Below are positions 1 to 9,404 of a stretch of 64,000 bases of DNA, one piece after another. Under the pieces are notes generated by a model. The model was not told the DNA's origin. It did no database searches and saw nothing but the letters and a program-made list of their open reading frames with translations. Position numbers and translations under genes: made by a program. Numbering within the stretch: the stretch's first letter is position 1; each line of letters begins with the position of its first letter. The stretch spans positions 1 through 64,000 of the forward strand of contig JAUCBJ010008482.1 in NCBI GenBank assembly GCA_032718475.1, given 5' to 3'. Origin of the DNA: Nemertoderma westbladi (taxonomy: Eukaryota > Xenacoelomorpha > Nemertodermatida > Nemertodermatidae).

Positions 1-2
1 CA

Positions 3-209
3 CAATTTATGACTCAATGTCACTACTGCCAACTTAAAGGACACGAAAGTTGGTATACCGATCGTAACCCTGCACCCTCTGATGCAATTATATTGCACCC
101 TTCGCCTCGGAGCTACAGCCCTCCTCGTAAAGTGGCTCGCCCCAAAGAGAAAAAGACTCTGGTTAACCTTAAGAAACTGCGTAAACGCCGTCCGCGCAAG
201 AAAGACTAA
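3..209 (+). CDS. 3' end of last ORF of an upstream BEL/Pao-type element (partial)
   Basis: Open frame entering from the window edge and ending at a TAA at 207-209; the first visible Met is at 9. The fragment has a degenerate zinc-knuckle core (CHYC, then GH, but no final Cys at the expected place) followed by a Pro/Ser stretch and a strongly basic tail rich in KK and RR. It lies about 80 bp before a polypurine tract and a long LTR, the same position as the 813-codon ORF in the complete related element at 15356-33497, but I see no sequence similarity between the two. By position it is the C-terminus of a nucleic-acid-binding protein, perhaps Gag-like. The N-terminus is outside the window. Confidence 0.45.
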   Translation, partial: QFMTQCHYCQLKGHESWYTDRNPAPSDAIILHPSPRSYSPPRKVARPKEKKTLVNLKKLRKRRPRKKD

Positions 210-279
210 CTGTTTAGAGTATCTTTGTGTTTTAGAAACTGTGATTTTTATATTTTATAGACTGAAAATCCCATTTTCT

Positions 280-287
280 GGGAGCGG
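280..287 (+). promoter_or_regulatory. Polypurine tract of the left BEL-type element
   Basis: GGGAGCGG lies immediately before the LTR start TGTAAAAG. The same eight bases, preceded by the same CCATTTTCT stretch, adjoin the 3' LTR of the complete element (minus strand, 16549-16542). Shared polypurine tract and LTR start show the two elements are relatives. In LTR elements this tract primes plus-strand DNA synthesis. Confidence 0.7.
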
Positions 288-1926
288 TGTAAAAGCCTTT
301 GCTGAATTGCCCTGTTATTTTTGTTATCTTTTACATTAAAATACTCTGTAGTTGATTTAATAAGTGTAAGAGACCGTATTATTACTGTATCGGTGTTTTT
401 AGAGGATCTAAGACTTATTTCCTCCGTATGTGTATTGTGAAAGGTATATTTTATGATTCTATGGCAATTTGTGACGCAAAGGAGTGATAGCTACTCTTGA
501 ACAGTAGTTACTATGACTACGGTTAACAGCTGACATTCATACGTGTTGATTTCCTTTGTTCTACGGCGTCTCTCAGCTCAGTCAGCCAATGAGAGCGTTT
601 TTGTGGCTCCTTGTACAGAGAATTTCCTAGAAATGACGCAATGCCTATGTGCAGTGTTTTCATTCAGTCTTGAGCCAAAGAAAGAACGGCTTAGAAATAT
701 TTTGTGCTGTACTGCTTTTTAGTCGTACACTGGTAGGTTTAATTATAAAGGGCATATATCCTTTAACTGATGACTGATGTCTGCATACTGCAGTACTGCA
801 TACACTGCATACTGATGACTGATAAATATCACTCCGTAAATATCTCACTGCTGATATACCGGTACTGATGTACCGATGTACCTAACTGTTCAGTTGTTGT
901 TTTATACTGCTATTTGCTGTCAGTTCTTCATAATATGGTTGATGAATTATTATATTTGGAATAACGATAAATCACCCCGCAACCCAATATTCTTGATATA
1001 CCGAAGGTAAGAGAGAAAGGTTACTAATAACGATTGTGACTTATGTTAAAGTGGTTTGAAGTGAATCTAATGTTATTTGATAGACCCTACATGAGTCAGC
1101 CTGTGTTCCTTTTATATGTGACTAAAATCAGTGAAGATTGGCAGATTAGTGTGCAGTATTGTGCAGCATAGTGTATGAGTGAGTCTGTTAAAGAAGCAAT
1201 TCCTAAAGAATGCGCCATATATGTGGATTATAATTAAGCCATATCGTTGCGAGTAGTTTAAGTCATAACTCTGTTTATGTAGATAAAGCGCCACGTCCTA
1301 AAGGAACTGTTAATATTACCGAAGGTGAATAATATTGTCAGAGATTATATAATACTGTCAGTCGAATAATACATTAGGCTTACATAGCAATAAAAATTAA
1401 ACCGTCGAACCCAATCTCCCGGGAATATCCAGCGGGTGAATGGTCGCGCACGGATTGGTTTCGACTAGTGTAGTGAATCAAATACTTGTCATAGACTAAA
1501 AAGCAGATTTATTATCTAGAAGACATTCTAATTTGGCGGGTTAAACTGCCAAAGGTCTGAAAGCGCGAACAATATATGTGGATTATAATTAAGCCATATC
1601 GTTGTGAGTAGTTTAAGTCATAACTCTGTTTATGTAGATAAAGCGCCACGTCCTAAAGGAACTGTTAATATTACCGAAGGTGAATAATATTGTCAGAGAT
1701 TATATAATACTGTCAGTCGAATAATACATTAGGCTTACATAGCAATAAAAATTAAACCGTCGAACCCAATCTCCCGGGAATTTCCAGCGGGTGAATGGTC
1801 GCGCACGGATTGGTTTCGACTAGTGTAGTGAATCAAATACTTGTCATAGACTAAAAAGCAGATTTATTATCTAGAAGACATTCTAATTTGGCGGGTTAAA
1901 CTGCCAAAGGTCTGAAAGCGCGAACA
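288..1926 (+). mobile_element. 3' LTR of a BEL/Pao-type element, diverged relative of the 15356-33497 element
   Basis: Begins TGTAAAAG directly after the polypurine tract and ends ...GCGCGAACA. It aligns, with many substitutions and indels, to the minus-strand LTR of the complete element: the CCAATGAGAGCG block, the GAATGCGCC block, the CGCCACGTCCTAAA block, the CCCGGGAATATCCAGCGG block and the terminal GGTTAAACTGC block all recur in order. Most of the first 250 bp do not align. The 1639-bp length includes an internal tandem duplication of the last 355 bp. The element body and 5' LTR lie left of the window, so no target duplication can be checked. Confidence 0.75.
1217..1926 (+). repeat. 355-bp tandem duplication of the LTR end
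   Basis: 1217-1571 and 1572-1926 are nearly identical (one clear mismatch is in the CCCGGGAATATCC / CCCGGGAATTTCC word). Both copies end in GCGCGAACA, the LTR terminus, so the second copy repeats the terminal, probably R-U5, part of the LTR. The near-identity shows that the duplication is recent. Confidence 0.9.
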
Positions 1927-3229
1927 GATTACCAGCCATCCAAACTTTAAAGTATATTTGATTTATTCAGTATATTTATAGAAATTGTATTTATTTTATG
2001 TTATAAATTTCCGGTATATTTTTATTTCGCAAATTTTAATATTTAGTTTATATTTAGACAATATAAATTACCCGTGTCTAGTTCTGACCGCCATTTTACG
2101 TTGCATACATTATTGCATCTTTGGTAGAGAATGATTTTCAATCATAATTATTTATAACTTTTATAATATACCGGTTTAAGTATATCCCAAGTAAATATGT
2201 TAATGTTATAGGCCAGGCCTACACCTGTTCGCCTCTATTACCTAATTATAGTCACACTGAAGTAAAATAATAGGAAATGTGCTGTGTCATATCGTATAGG
2301 TTCTTTGGTATGTTTGAATTACTTAAGATTGGGATAAATACTGTACTAAGTTCTGATTGGATAAGCCCATAGAATATTACAGAATATTATTTTATGTAAA
2401 TAATTGTTTAATTTTTCTGAAGTTTAGTTTAAGTTTCCTGAATGAGATCCATTACATTACTCTGTTAACCCAGCAACAATAGATGCTTGTTAACAAACCA
2501 AAAACACATACAGTATACATACAAAAATTAAAAAATAATCAGTTTTAAACATAAATACGTACTGTACTATTACTAAGTAGTAAAAAAATAACTTGCTCCA
2601 TAAAAACACTAGCTACAGTACTACTGTAACAAATAATTATTTCAAAAATAGGTGTATTACAGTAGGCAGTAAATAACACTAACTACCATAAAAAATACTA
2701 CCAAAACATATATAACACGAGTATAAATAAAATTCAAAATTTTGGTACCCATGCAGCCATGTGCCATGCTATACTAATATCAAATTACATTGGTGCTAAT
2801 ATGACCTGTTTCAAACATAGTGAATGTAGTTTTCCACAATCAAAATAGCGAGAACTAATGGAATGTATGTAGTAAAAGTATAAACGGAAACATGTTGTAT
2901 GGCCATATATAGTACCATCGTAGTTCTTTAGTACTTTTTTTAGTTGATAATGTATTTTAAATATTTAAATATTTCAAATACACACTGAAAATGGTTGATC
3001 CAGGCAATAGTAGCAGCAGGCTGTTCCTAATTACTATACCACTGGTAAGCAAGTGTTAATTCGAAAAGCTATAAAAATTCTGGAATTCCTGTAACCAGGC
3101 TACAACCGATTGAATGGATAAATCCAACATGAAGTATTCCTTTCAAGCAACCTCTTGACATACCTTGCTATTTTTGAAGTATATACTTCTTTTATTCAAA
3201 CCAACTCTACTCAATACTTTACTCTAACC
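1927..3229. other. AT-rich stretch without recognised gene
   Basis: No long ORF, RNA gene or clear repeat. Many short TACTGTA-type words and a few TACCGG words. I see no exon that would supply the missing first half of the forkhead domain encoded downstream. Confidence 0.5.
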
Positions 3230-3290
3230 TTTACTCGTATACTTTACTCGTATACTTTACTCGTATACTTTTCTTGTATACTTTACTTGT
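3230..3290 (+). repeat. 13-bp tandem repeat (TATACTTTACTCG)
   Basis: About four to five copies of TATACTTTACTCG, the last ones with TTG replacing TCG. It is flanked by a TTTATTCAAACCA word that occurs three times between 3190 and 3362. Confidence 0.8.
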
Positions 3291-3389
3291 TTTATTCAAA
3301 CCAATTTAACTTTTTTGGAGTACCTACTTGAGTATAAGTATATACTTGTTTTTATTCAAACCACCCATTATCTATATTATAATATCTAT

Positions 3390-6300
3390 ATGGGACTGCA
3401 GTGCGCGAGACAGCAGACCTCAACCTCCATGGGACCCGGCACTAACCCCGACGGCATGGTCGCTCCCAGACCCGGCACCGACCCCAACGCCACGGTCCCT
3501 CCTGGGACCGGCACCGATCTCGAAGGCACGATCCCTCCCAGCACACATCCCCACGGCGTGGTCTCTCCTGGACCCGCCACCGACCCCAATGCTGTGGTCC
3601 CTACTGGGTCCGGCACTGATCTCGAAGGCGCGATCCCTACCAGCACACACCCCGGCGGCGTGGTCCCTCCCGGACCCGGCACCAGCCCAAACATTAATCA
3701 CTATGAGCGAGTCCCAGCAGCTATTATTAAGGTTAAGTTATGGAATGTAGAAGGCTTATCATACATACTCAACTCGATTTCAGATGATGAGCTATTTCAA
3801 AATTCGGACATTCTCTTACTTACAGAAACATTCTATCTTGGTACAAATCTGGATTGCATCTCAAATTACTACGCATATATACAACAAGCAGAGAAACAAG
3901 GACGAGGTCGCCCAAAAGGCGGATTAATGATTCTGGCAAAGCCATGGATTAACCCATCCCCTGTTTTCAAATCAAACTGTTGCATTATCATAAAATCTGA
4001 TCTAGCATACTTTTCTGTTTTCTACTTCCCTCCAGATACACCTATATCACATATAACCTTAGAGATCACATCCTCCTTGACCCAGACCGATAACTCATGC
4101 CCAATAGTGGTTGGAGGTGACTTCAACTGTAGAGTTGACTCTGGGGAACGTGGACACCAACTAACAGACTTTCTGACATCACTTGGCTTTATTGCTTTAA
4201 ATTATTCATCATCTCATACCTATATATCACCCCAGGGCGAAAGCACAATAGACTTGATCTTTATAAAATTCACAAATACTTTACCTGATTCAACGCCAAA
4301 GCCCCAAATAACACTTAACCCCATAAGAAAACACCAAAGCGTGTCAGCTGAAATTCCATTCACAAACAATCCTGTACATATGGAGACTCGACCAAAAGCC
4401 TTAAGCAGAAAGCTTAACATGTCCTATCTGGAAAACCACCACAACATCCCATCTATGGTTGAAGCAATAGATAACTCCGACCCCAATAAGGCAACAAAAC
4501 TATTAGCTGAAATAATTTCCAGTTCAGTTTACCCCAAAGGGAAAAGACTACATAAAGGCAAACCATGGTTTGATCAGGAATGTTGCAATATAAAACGACA
4601 ACTTATATCAGCCATACAATCTCGAAATATTTCAGCTGCTCATTCAACTCACTTCTATCAGCTCCGTCGATCATATAAAACTCTTATTAAAACTAAACGA
4701 GCTGCATTTGAAGAAAATTATTTCCTGGAAAGAATCCAAAAGTCAGATATAAACCCCTGGAGTCTTCTTAAAACTAGGAAACCAACTGTCGCTTCAGTAG
4801 ATTTAAATAAACTGGAGACACATTTTCGAAACATCATCGGAACTAACAAAGACCCAGCACAGTTACCCGCAGCTGCCACTGTAACACAGAGTGAAACCTC
4901 CGCGGACTGTTGGTATAACGATAAAATATCAACTGAAGAAGTAACTAGAACTATTAATGAGGCGGGCAATAACAAAGCCAGTGGTCCAGATCAGCTCTAT
5001 TATGAGCATTTAAAACAAGTTCCACCAGTGATAATCGCCTTGATCACTATGTTGTTCAATGTGTGCCTCTGCCTAGGGAAGATACCTGATTTGTGGAAAA
5101 GAAGTATAATTGTAATACTTTACAAAGGAAAGGGGTCTCTAATGGAACCTGATAACTATCGTGGCATTGCCCTTCTCTGTGTGCTGCTTAAAACTCTCAC
5201 TTCTATTATCAATAAACGAGTGCTCAAACATATTATAAATCGGTTACCAGCTGCCCAGTTTGGCTTCATTCCAGGGAAATCTGCACAACAAGCAATTAGG
5301 CGTCTTCTTAAGGAAATATCATCAAAACTAACCTCGAAATCGCGCCCAGAACGTAAAGTTTACGCAGCATTTATAGACTTTCGTAAAGCCTTTGACTTTG
5401 TCAGTCGCGCCATTCTACTCTCAAAATTATATGGGTTTGGTATTAAAGGGAAATTGTATCTATTAATTAAAGATCTGTTTACTAATAACGTCCAGGTGTT
5501 TGATGGTTTACGTCTTTCCGACGTCATAACCCAACTCAGAGGTGTGCTGCAAGGTGACTCCTTCTCACCCACCTGCTTCGTAGTATTTATCGCAGATCTA
5601 GCTATAGCACTGCAGAACGCAGCCCAAGCACTTCGGTTCCTGTTCTATGCGGACGATCTGGTCTTCTATTCTTCAAGGCGAGAGGATATCCAAACGGGTC
5701 TTGATGCACTTTACAACTGGTGCCAGCTCAATGGGATGGAAGTAAATTTAATTAAAACAAAAATAATAAAGTTCAGGAACGGGGGGCCATTAGCAAAGGA
5801 TGACATATTTCTATATAATAACAAACTTGTCCAAATCACTAATGAATATGAGTACCTGGGAATTATTTTACAGCCGTCACTATGTTTCGCAAAACATGTC
5901 CAACATAAAAAGATAAAAGCCTCGAAAGTTATTGGGTCACTTACGTTCTTGCCTCACATCTCAGTCGATGCAGGTATGAAGATCTATAAGATGAAAGTTG
6001 AACCATTGGTCCTATACTCAATAGCGGAATTTGGCAAGTATCTCACCCTAGCGAATCTAAAAGAACTCGACAAGGTGAAATCAATGTTCATAAAACGAAT
6101 GCTCCGGCTGCATCAATCTTCCTCAGCAACACTAGCACATAAACTTGTCAAAGAGTATACGCTTGTGGAAGAATTAATCTCAAAATCCCCTCAAATTCTC
6201 AACCCTGATGTTGTTGAAAAATACAAGATACATCGTAGAGACAGAGTAGGAAATTTCGAACAGGAGGGTTACTTATCTGGACCGGCGTTCCAAACGTCTG

Positions 6301-6521
6301 TATGGCGCCAAGCCAACCAAAGCAACCGCCACTTACTCACGCGCTGTACCTCGCACGGGTTCCATCATAAGATTTGCGCCCACAACCGCTCATTCCATTC
6401 CCCTCAACAGAGCTGCGTGTGCCGGTACTGCGGCCAATCCGCCCACCACCGCTACCACGTATTGGATTGTACCAGCTGTCCCTCTCTATCCGTCATTGCC
6501 CATGTTAATAACTCAGTTTAA
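3390..6521 (+). CDS. LINE polyprotein: endonuclease plus reverse transcriptase
   Basis: 1043 codons from the ATG at 3390; the frame is open further upstream but only through AT-rich DNA. The order is: a Pro/Gly/Thr-rich N-terminus with a 102-bp coding repeat; an apurinic-like endonuclease (EEP) domain with VEGL, LLLTETF, GGDFNCR (about 4112) and STIDLIF; an RT domain with NNKASGPDQ, NYRGIALL, AQFGFIPGKS, FIDFRKAFD, GVLQGDSFSPT and the catalytic YADD (5646-5657); and a C-terminal Cys/His cluster CRYC...H...H...C. No RNase H is seen. The family role is target-primed reverse transcription. The exact clade is uncertain. All the motifs I looked for are present, so it may be active. Confidence 0.9.
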   Translation: MGLQCARQQTSTSMGPGTNPDGMVAPRPGTDPNATVPPGTGTDLEGTIPPSTHPHGVVSPGPATDPNAVVPTGSGTDLEGAIPTSTHPGGVVPPGPGTSPNINHYERVPAAIIKVKLWNVEGLSYILNSISDDELFQNSDILLLTETFYLGTNLDCISNYYAYIQQAEKQGRGRPKGGLMILAKPWINPSPVFKSNCCIIIKSDLAYFSVFYFPPDTPISHITLEITSSLTQTDNSCPIVVGGDFNCRVDSGERGHQLTDFLTSLGFIALNYSSSHTYISPQGESTIDLIFIKFTNTLPDSTPKPQITLNPIRKHQSVSAEIPFTNNPVHMETRPKALSRKLNMSYLENHHNIPSMVEAIDNSDPNKATKLLAEIISSSVYPKGKRLHKGKPWFDQECCNIKRQLISAIQSRNISAAHSTHFYQLRRSYKTLIKTKRAAFEENYFLERIQKSDINPWSLLKTRKPTVASVDLNKLETHFRNIIGTNKDPAQLPAAATVTQSETSADCWYNDKISTEEVTRTINEAGNNKASGPDQLYYEHLKQVPPVIIALITMLFNVCLCLGKIPDLWKRSIIVILYKGKGSLMEPDNYRGIALLCVLLKTLTSIINKRVLKHIINRLPAAQFGFIPGKSAQQAIRRLLKEISSKLTSKSRPERKVYAAFIDFRKAFDFVSRAILLSKLYGFGIKGKLYLLIKDLFTNNVQVFDGLRLSDVITQLRGVLQGDSFSPTCFVVFIADLAIALQNAAQALRFLFYADDLVFYSSRREDIQTGLDALYNWCQLNGMEVNLIKTKIIKFRNGGPLAKDDIFLYNNKLVQITNEYEYLGIILQPSLCFAKHVQHKKIKASKVIGSLTFLPHISVDAGMKIYKMKVEPLVLYSIAEFGKYLTLANLKELDKVKSMFIKRMLRLHQSSSATLAHKLVKEYTLVEELISKSPQILNPDVVEKYKIHRRDRVGNFEQEGYLSGPAFQTSVWRQANQSNRHLLTRCTSHGFHHKICAHNRSFHSPQQSCVCRYCGQSAHHRYHVLDCTSCPSLSVIAHVNNSV
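3429..3690 (+). repeat. 102-bp in-frame coding repeat, GC-rich
   Basis: The GATCTCGAAGGC word recurs 102 bp (34 codons) apart, with matching flanks, giving more than two imperfect copies of a PP.TGTDLEG.IP.STHP type peptide. Base composition is much richer in GC than the rest of the LINE and its surroundings. Confidence 0.75.
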
Positions 6522-6667
6522 ATATATATATTATTAATTTATTTTTATGTCATCACTACCGATTTGCGTTTTATACTTACAATTTTAGATTCGATACAGA
6601 ATATACATTATACATTTTACCCCGTCCGGGGTGTTGATTTAAAAAAAAAAAAAAATATATCTATATT

Positions 6668-7061
6668 GCTTAGCTATTCATACATAAACAAAATGTTCCA
6701 GAACATTGTGTATTTATTAAATAGAATAAATGGCCTTCAACGAACAATAATTCTTGCAATCTTTGAACGCTTATTTATATCTCAGCTGTTTCTAAACGAA
6801 ATTCAGACATTGTTATATATTTGGAATCCTTGTAACGCAAGCTTTCCAATGAAATCTACAAACCGATGTGAAGAATACCGACGATAGGAGATGTGCAATT
6901 TCGCAAATTCCGGCTTCATGTGGACATCGACAGTGAGTGGAACTAGTTGTGTTTCAAATTTCATATGATACAGATTTGTAGAAAAAGTTTCTCGGTCCGT
7001 GTCATCTGAAAATGACACTATATTACGGGTTATGGTGTATATAATGTATTTAATTTTACAG
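6668..7061. other. Probable intron upstream of forkhead exon
   Basis: AT-rich, with no convincing coding sequence. It ends in TTAATTTTACAG, an acceptor-type sequence, immediately before the forkhead exon at 7062. Confidence 0.5.
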
Positions 7062-7196
7062 GAATCCATGAAGCATTTAGACGGCTAGACCCGTTTTTCC
7101 GTGGCGCCTACCAGGGTTGGAAAGACAGCGTCAGACATAACCTTTCCTTAAATAAATGTTTTTTAAAATTACTGAAAGATCCAAGTCGACCACAAG
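7062..7196 (+). CDS. Forkhead-box gene, internal exon (FoxH-like)
   Basis: Exon between an acceptor (TTTTACAG, AG at 7060-7061) and a donor (CAAG|GTGAGT, GT at 7197). The frame starts with two bases of a split codon and reads ...[10 protein letters not shown] and then [18 protein letters not shown], the recognition-helix part of a forkhead DNA-binding domain, followed by KDPSRPQ. It joins in phase to the exon at 9112, which continues GKGNFWTV, the next forkhead block. The combination PFF, GWKDS, KDP..PQ.KGNFW and a nearby IP recalls the FoxH group of Smad-associated transcription factors, but group assignment from this much sequence is tentative. The exon for the first half of the domain was not found; a LINE lies upstream. 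Confidence 0.85.
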
Positions 7197-7220
7197 GTGA
7201 GTTCTTCAGAGGTTTATGAT

Positions 7221-7710
7221 GTAAGTTGGTCATGATCAACGTCCTAAGTCGTCCACAAAAGTAACATGGTTAAGGACAAAGGTGTTTGAGGTAAGTTGGT
7301 CACGATCAACGCCCTAAGTCGTCCACAAATGTAACATGTTTAAGGACAAAGGTGTTTGAGGTAAGTTGGTCACGATCAACGCCCTAAGTCGTCCACAAAT
7401 GTAACATGTTTAATGACAAATGTGTTTGAGGTAAGTTGGTCACGATCAACGCCCTAAGTCGTCCACAAATGTAACATGTTTAATGACAAATGTGTTTGAG
7501 GTAAGTTGGTCACGATCAACGCCCTAAGTCGTCCACAAATGTAACATGTTTAATGACCAATGTGTTTGATGTAAGTTGGTCACGATCAACGCCCTAAGTC
7601 GTCCACAAATGTAACATGTTTAATAACAAAGGTGTTTGAGGTAAGTTGGTCACGATCAACGCCCTAAGTCATCCACAAATGTAACATGTTTAATGACAAA
7701 TGTGTATGAT
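7221..7710 (+). repeat. 70-bp minisatellite, seven copies, inside the forkhead intron
   Basis: Copies start at 7221, 7291, 7361, 7431, 7501, 7571 and 7641, each exactly 70 bp with a few substitutions; a degraded eighth starts at 7711. Each unit begins GTAAGTTGGT, and five of the seven are preceded by GAG, recreating an AG|GTAAGT splice-donor word. The array starts 24 bp after the genuine donor. Confidence 0.95.
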
Positions 7711-9111
7711 GTAAGATGTCTTAAAGTCCTACGTCCTTAATAAGGTAAGATGATCAAAGACTAGGCCTATAGACATTTATAAAGGGTTTGTTCTAAACAT
7801 TTTGGTCAATAATATGTCCAAATTATTTTTATGATCTATTATAATGCACGATTAAATGGTGTTTCCAAATCTGAAAACTGCTATTTAATGGCTGTTTTAG
7901 TTTTCAAGTTATAACACTTTCCATTTAGGGAGACCTATTGAAATTACTATTACTATGTATAATGAAAGGTCGATTATCTCCAATGATTTTTTTTATGAAA
8001 ATGTCAACTTCAAAATCCTACTACTTCTACAATGTTTGAGCAATTAGTCTGCAAATTTCTGTGGGTGTCTACATAGCCACCTTGCATAAAAGTGTCAGAC
8101 AACTTTTTGAAATTTTTTTAAATAAAATTTAATACTATTTATAACAAACCTAAAAAATTAGCATAAATTTGCAGCGCCACCTAGCGGTGCAGAATTACTT
8201 TCACAAAATTACGCCTGATAGTTATGTTGCCCCATCTTTGATCTATCATATAAAAAAACTTTCATGTGATTAAATTCAAAACTGTGAAAGCCTTAGGGTT
8301 TTAAGCGTAACCAGGTTTTTTTTATTGTTAACTAGTATTAACTAATATTAAATAACGAAAAATAAAAGTTTTCTCACCTGTCATGTAGAATAGCATCTTA
8401 GGTACGTATATTCCAAATTATAACCAAAACCAAACAATTTTGAAACGCTGAAAGTGATAAATCGAAGAGTTGTCCGAAAATGGTGTACCCCCCCCCCCCC
8501 CCCCCCCCCCCCCCTTAAAGGGACTAGCCACGGTGCATCTACTATGCCTTGCATCCTGTATCAAAATTTCCTATGGGGAGTTAGTTCTCGGGGGACCGCA
8601 CTGGAAATAAGTCGTCAGACTTTGTGCTTAATCCCTGGTCTTACGGCCGAAGATAACTTTACTTTACTTCACTGTTGTGGTATAAATCTTTGTTCAAACC
8701 ATCAAGCCCACAATATAAGATGTTCAAAAAACGACAGTTTGTTGCCAGTACATACTGTAGGTACTGAAGTAACCTCCTGTTGTCTGTCGCTTTTGTTGCC
8801 AGCAATATGGAGACTTGGCTTCTGCTTGGTTGCTAAACAAAACGGTTGTTAAGTTTCGTAATGGAACCTCCACTTGCCATCTTACAGTTACCAACAGGAA
8901 GAGGATACTTTGTCTGCCTCCGCTGATCTGTTTTTCCATTCACCGATAACTTCACCTTACTTTTAGGCAGCTCAACGTAGGATACTCAATTTTTGAGCAA
9001 GGTTCATAAGCTATGTATCCCTGTTTCGGTCTCCGGTATGAACAATTTTCTATACTGGGTAGTATAGGGAAGTGTTCATAGAATTCATAATTCCAGACAT
9101 ATTTTTTTCAG
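7711..9111 (+). other. Rest of forkhead intron: poly-C tract and dispersed repeat
   Basis: Contains a 27-base C run at 8488-8514 and, at about 8525-8660, a dispersed repeat (CTTGCATC, GGGGAG, GGGGGACCG, GGAAATAA, GACTTTGTG, AATCCCTG words) that recurs in the same order at 58390-58525. Ends in TATTTTTTTCAG, a strong acceptor, before 9112. No coding sequence seen. Confidence 0.7.
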
Positions 9112-9404
9112 GGAAAGGCAACTTCTGGACGGTGAGATTGGACATGATCCCGCAAAGTAGCTTCAGACGTCAAGATTCGCAAAATTCTAGAAAGAGAATC
9201 AAAATCCTGGAACTCGGAAAAAATAAAATGGAAAACAATGACGTCATTGGCACTAAAAAAGTTAACAATTTTATCCCGAAGACTTCCACAAATCGCAGAC
9301 TTTTGGAGAAACATGAACTTGTGTATAAATGTTCGGTGATTCAAAATTCCAAACAGCAGTTCAGTAGCTGTTTTACAGTTGATAATTTATTAGGATTGCA
9401 CTGA
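9112..9404 (+). CDS. Forkhead-box gene, terminal exon (FoxH-like)
   Basis: Starts after TTTTTTTCAG in phase with the donor at 7197. It encodes GKGNFWTV, then RLDMIPQSSFRRQ, completing the forkhead domain, then a basic stretch SRKRIK and about 70 residues of low similarity to anything I recognise, ending with CFTVDNLLG and a TGA at 9402-9404. An F-x-V-x-x-LLG C-terminal motif is common in several Fox proteins and may be a co-repressor or partner motif. The C-terminal tail is short for the family, so further alternative 3' exons cannot be excluded. Confidence 0.85.

Larger units (their letters stand above)
3379..6657 (+). mobile_element. Near-intact LINE (non-LTR retrotransposon) with poly-A tail
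   Basis: One long ORF (3390-6521), a 3' UTR of about 120 bp and an A tract at 6641-6655. The word TATCTATATT occurs at 3369-3378 and again at 6658-6667 just beyond the tail, so it may be a 10-bp target duplication; the word is AT-rich, so chance is possible. If it is real, the 5' UTR is only about 11 bp, meaning the copy is slightly 5'-truncated or the family has almost no 5' UTR. The ORF has no frameshift or internal stop, so the insertion is young. Confidence 0.7.

Noticed and set aside
3386-3701. Minus-strand GC-rich ORFs of about 100 codons
   Set aside because: Shadow frames of the Pro/Thr repeat at the LINE N-terminus on the plus strand.
7221-7710. CRISPR-like regular array
   Set aside because: Units are contiguous 70-bp tandem copies without unique spacers, and the DNA is animal nuclear sequence: a minisatellite.
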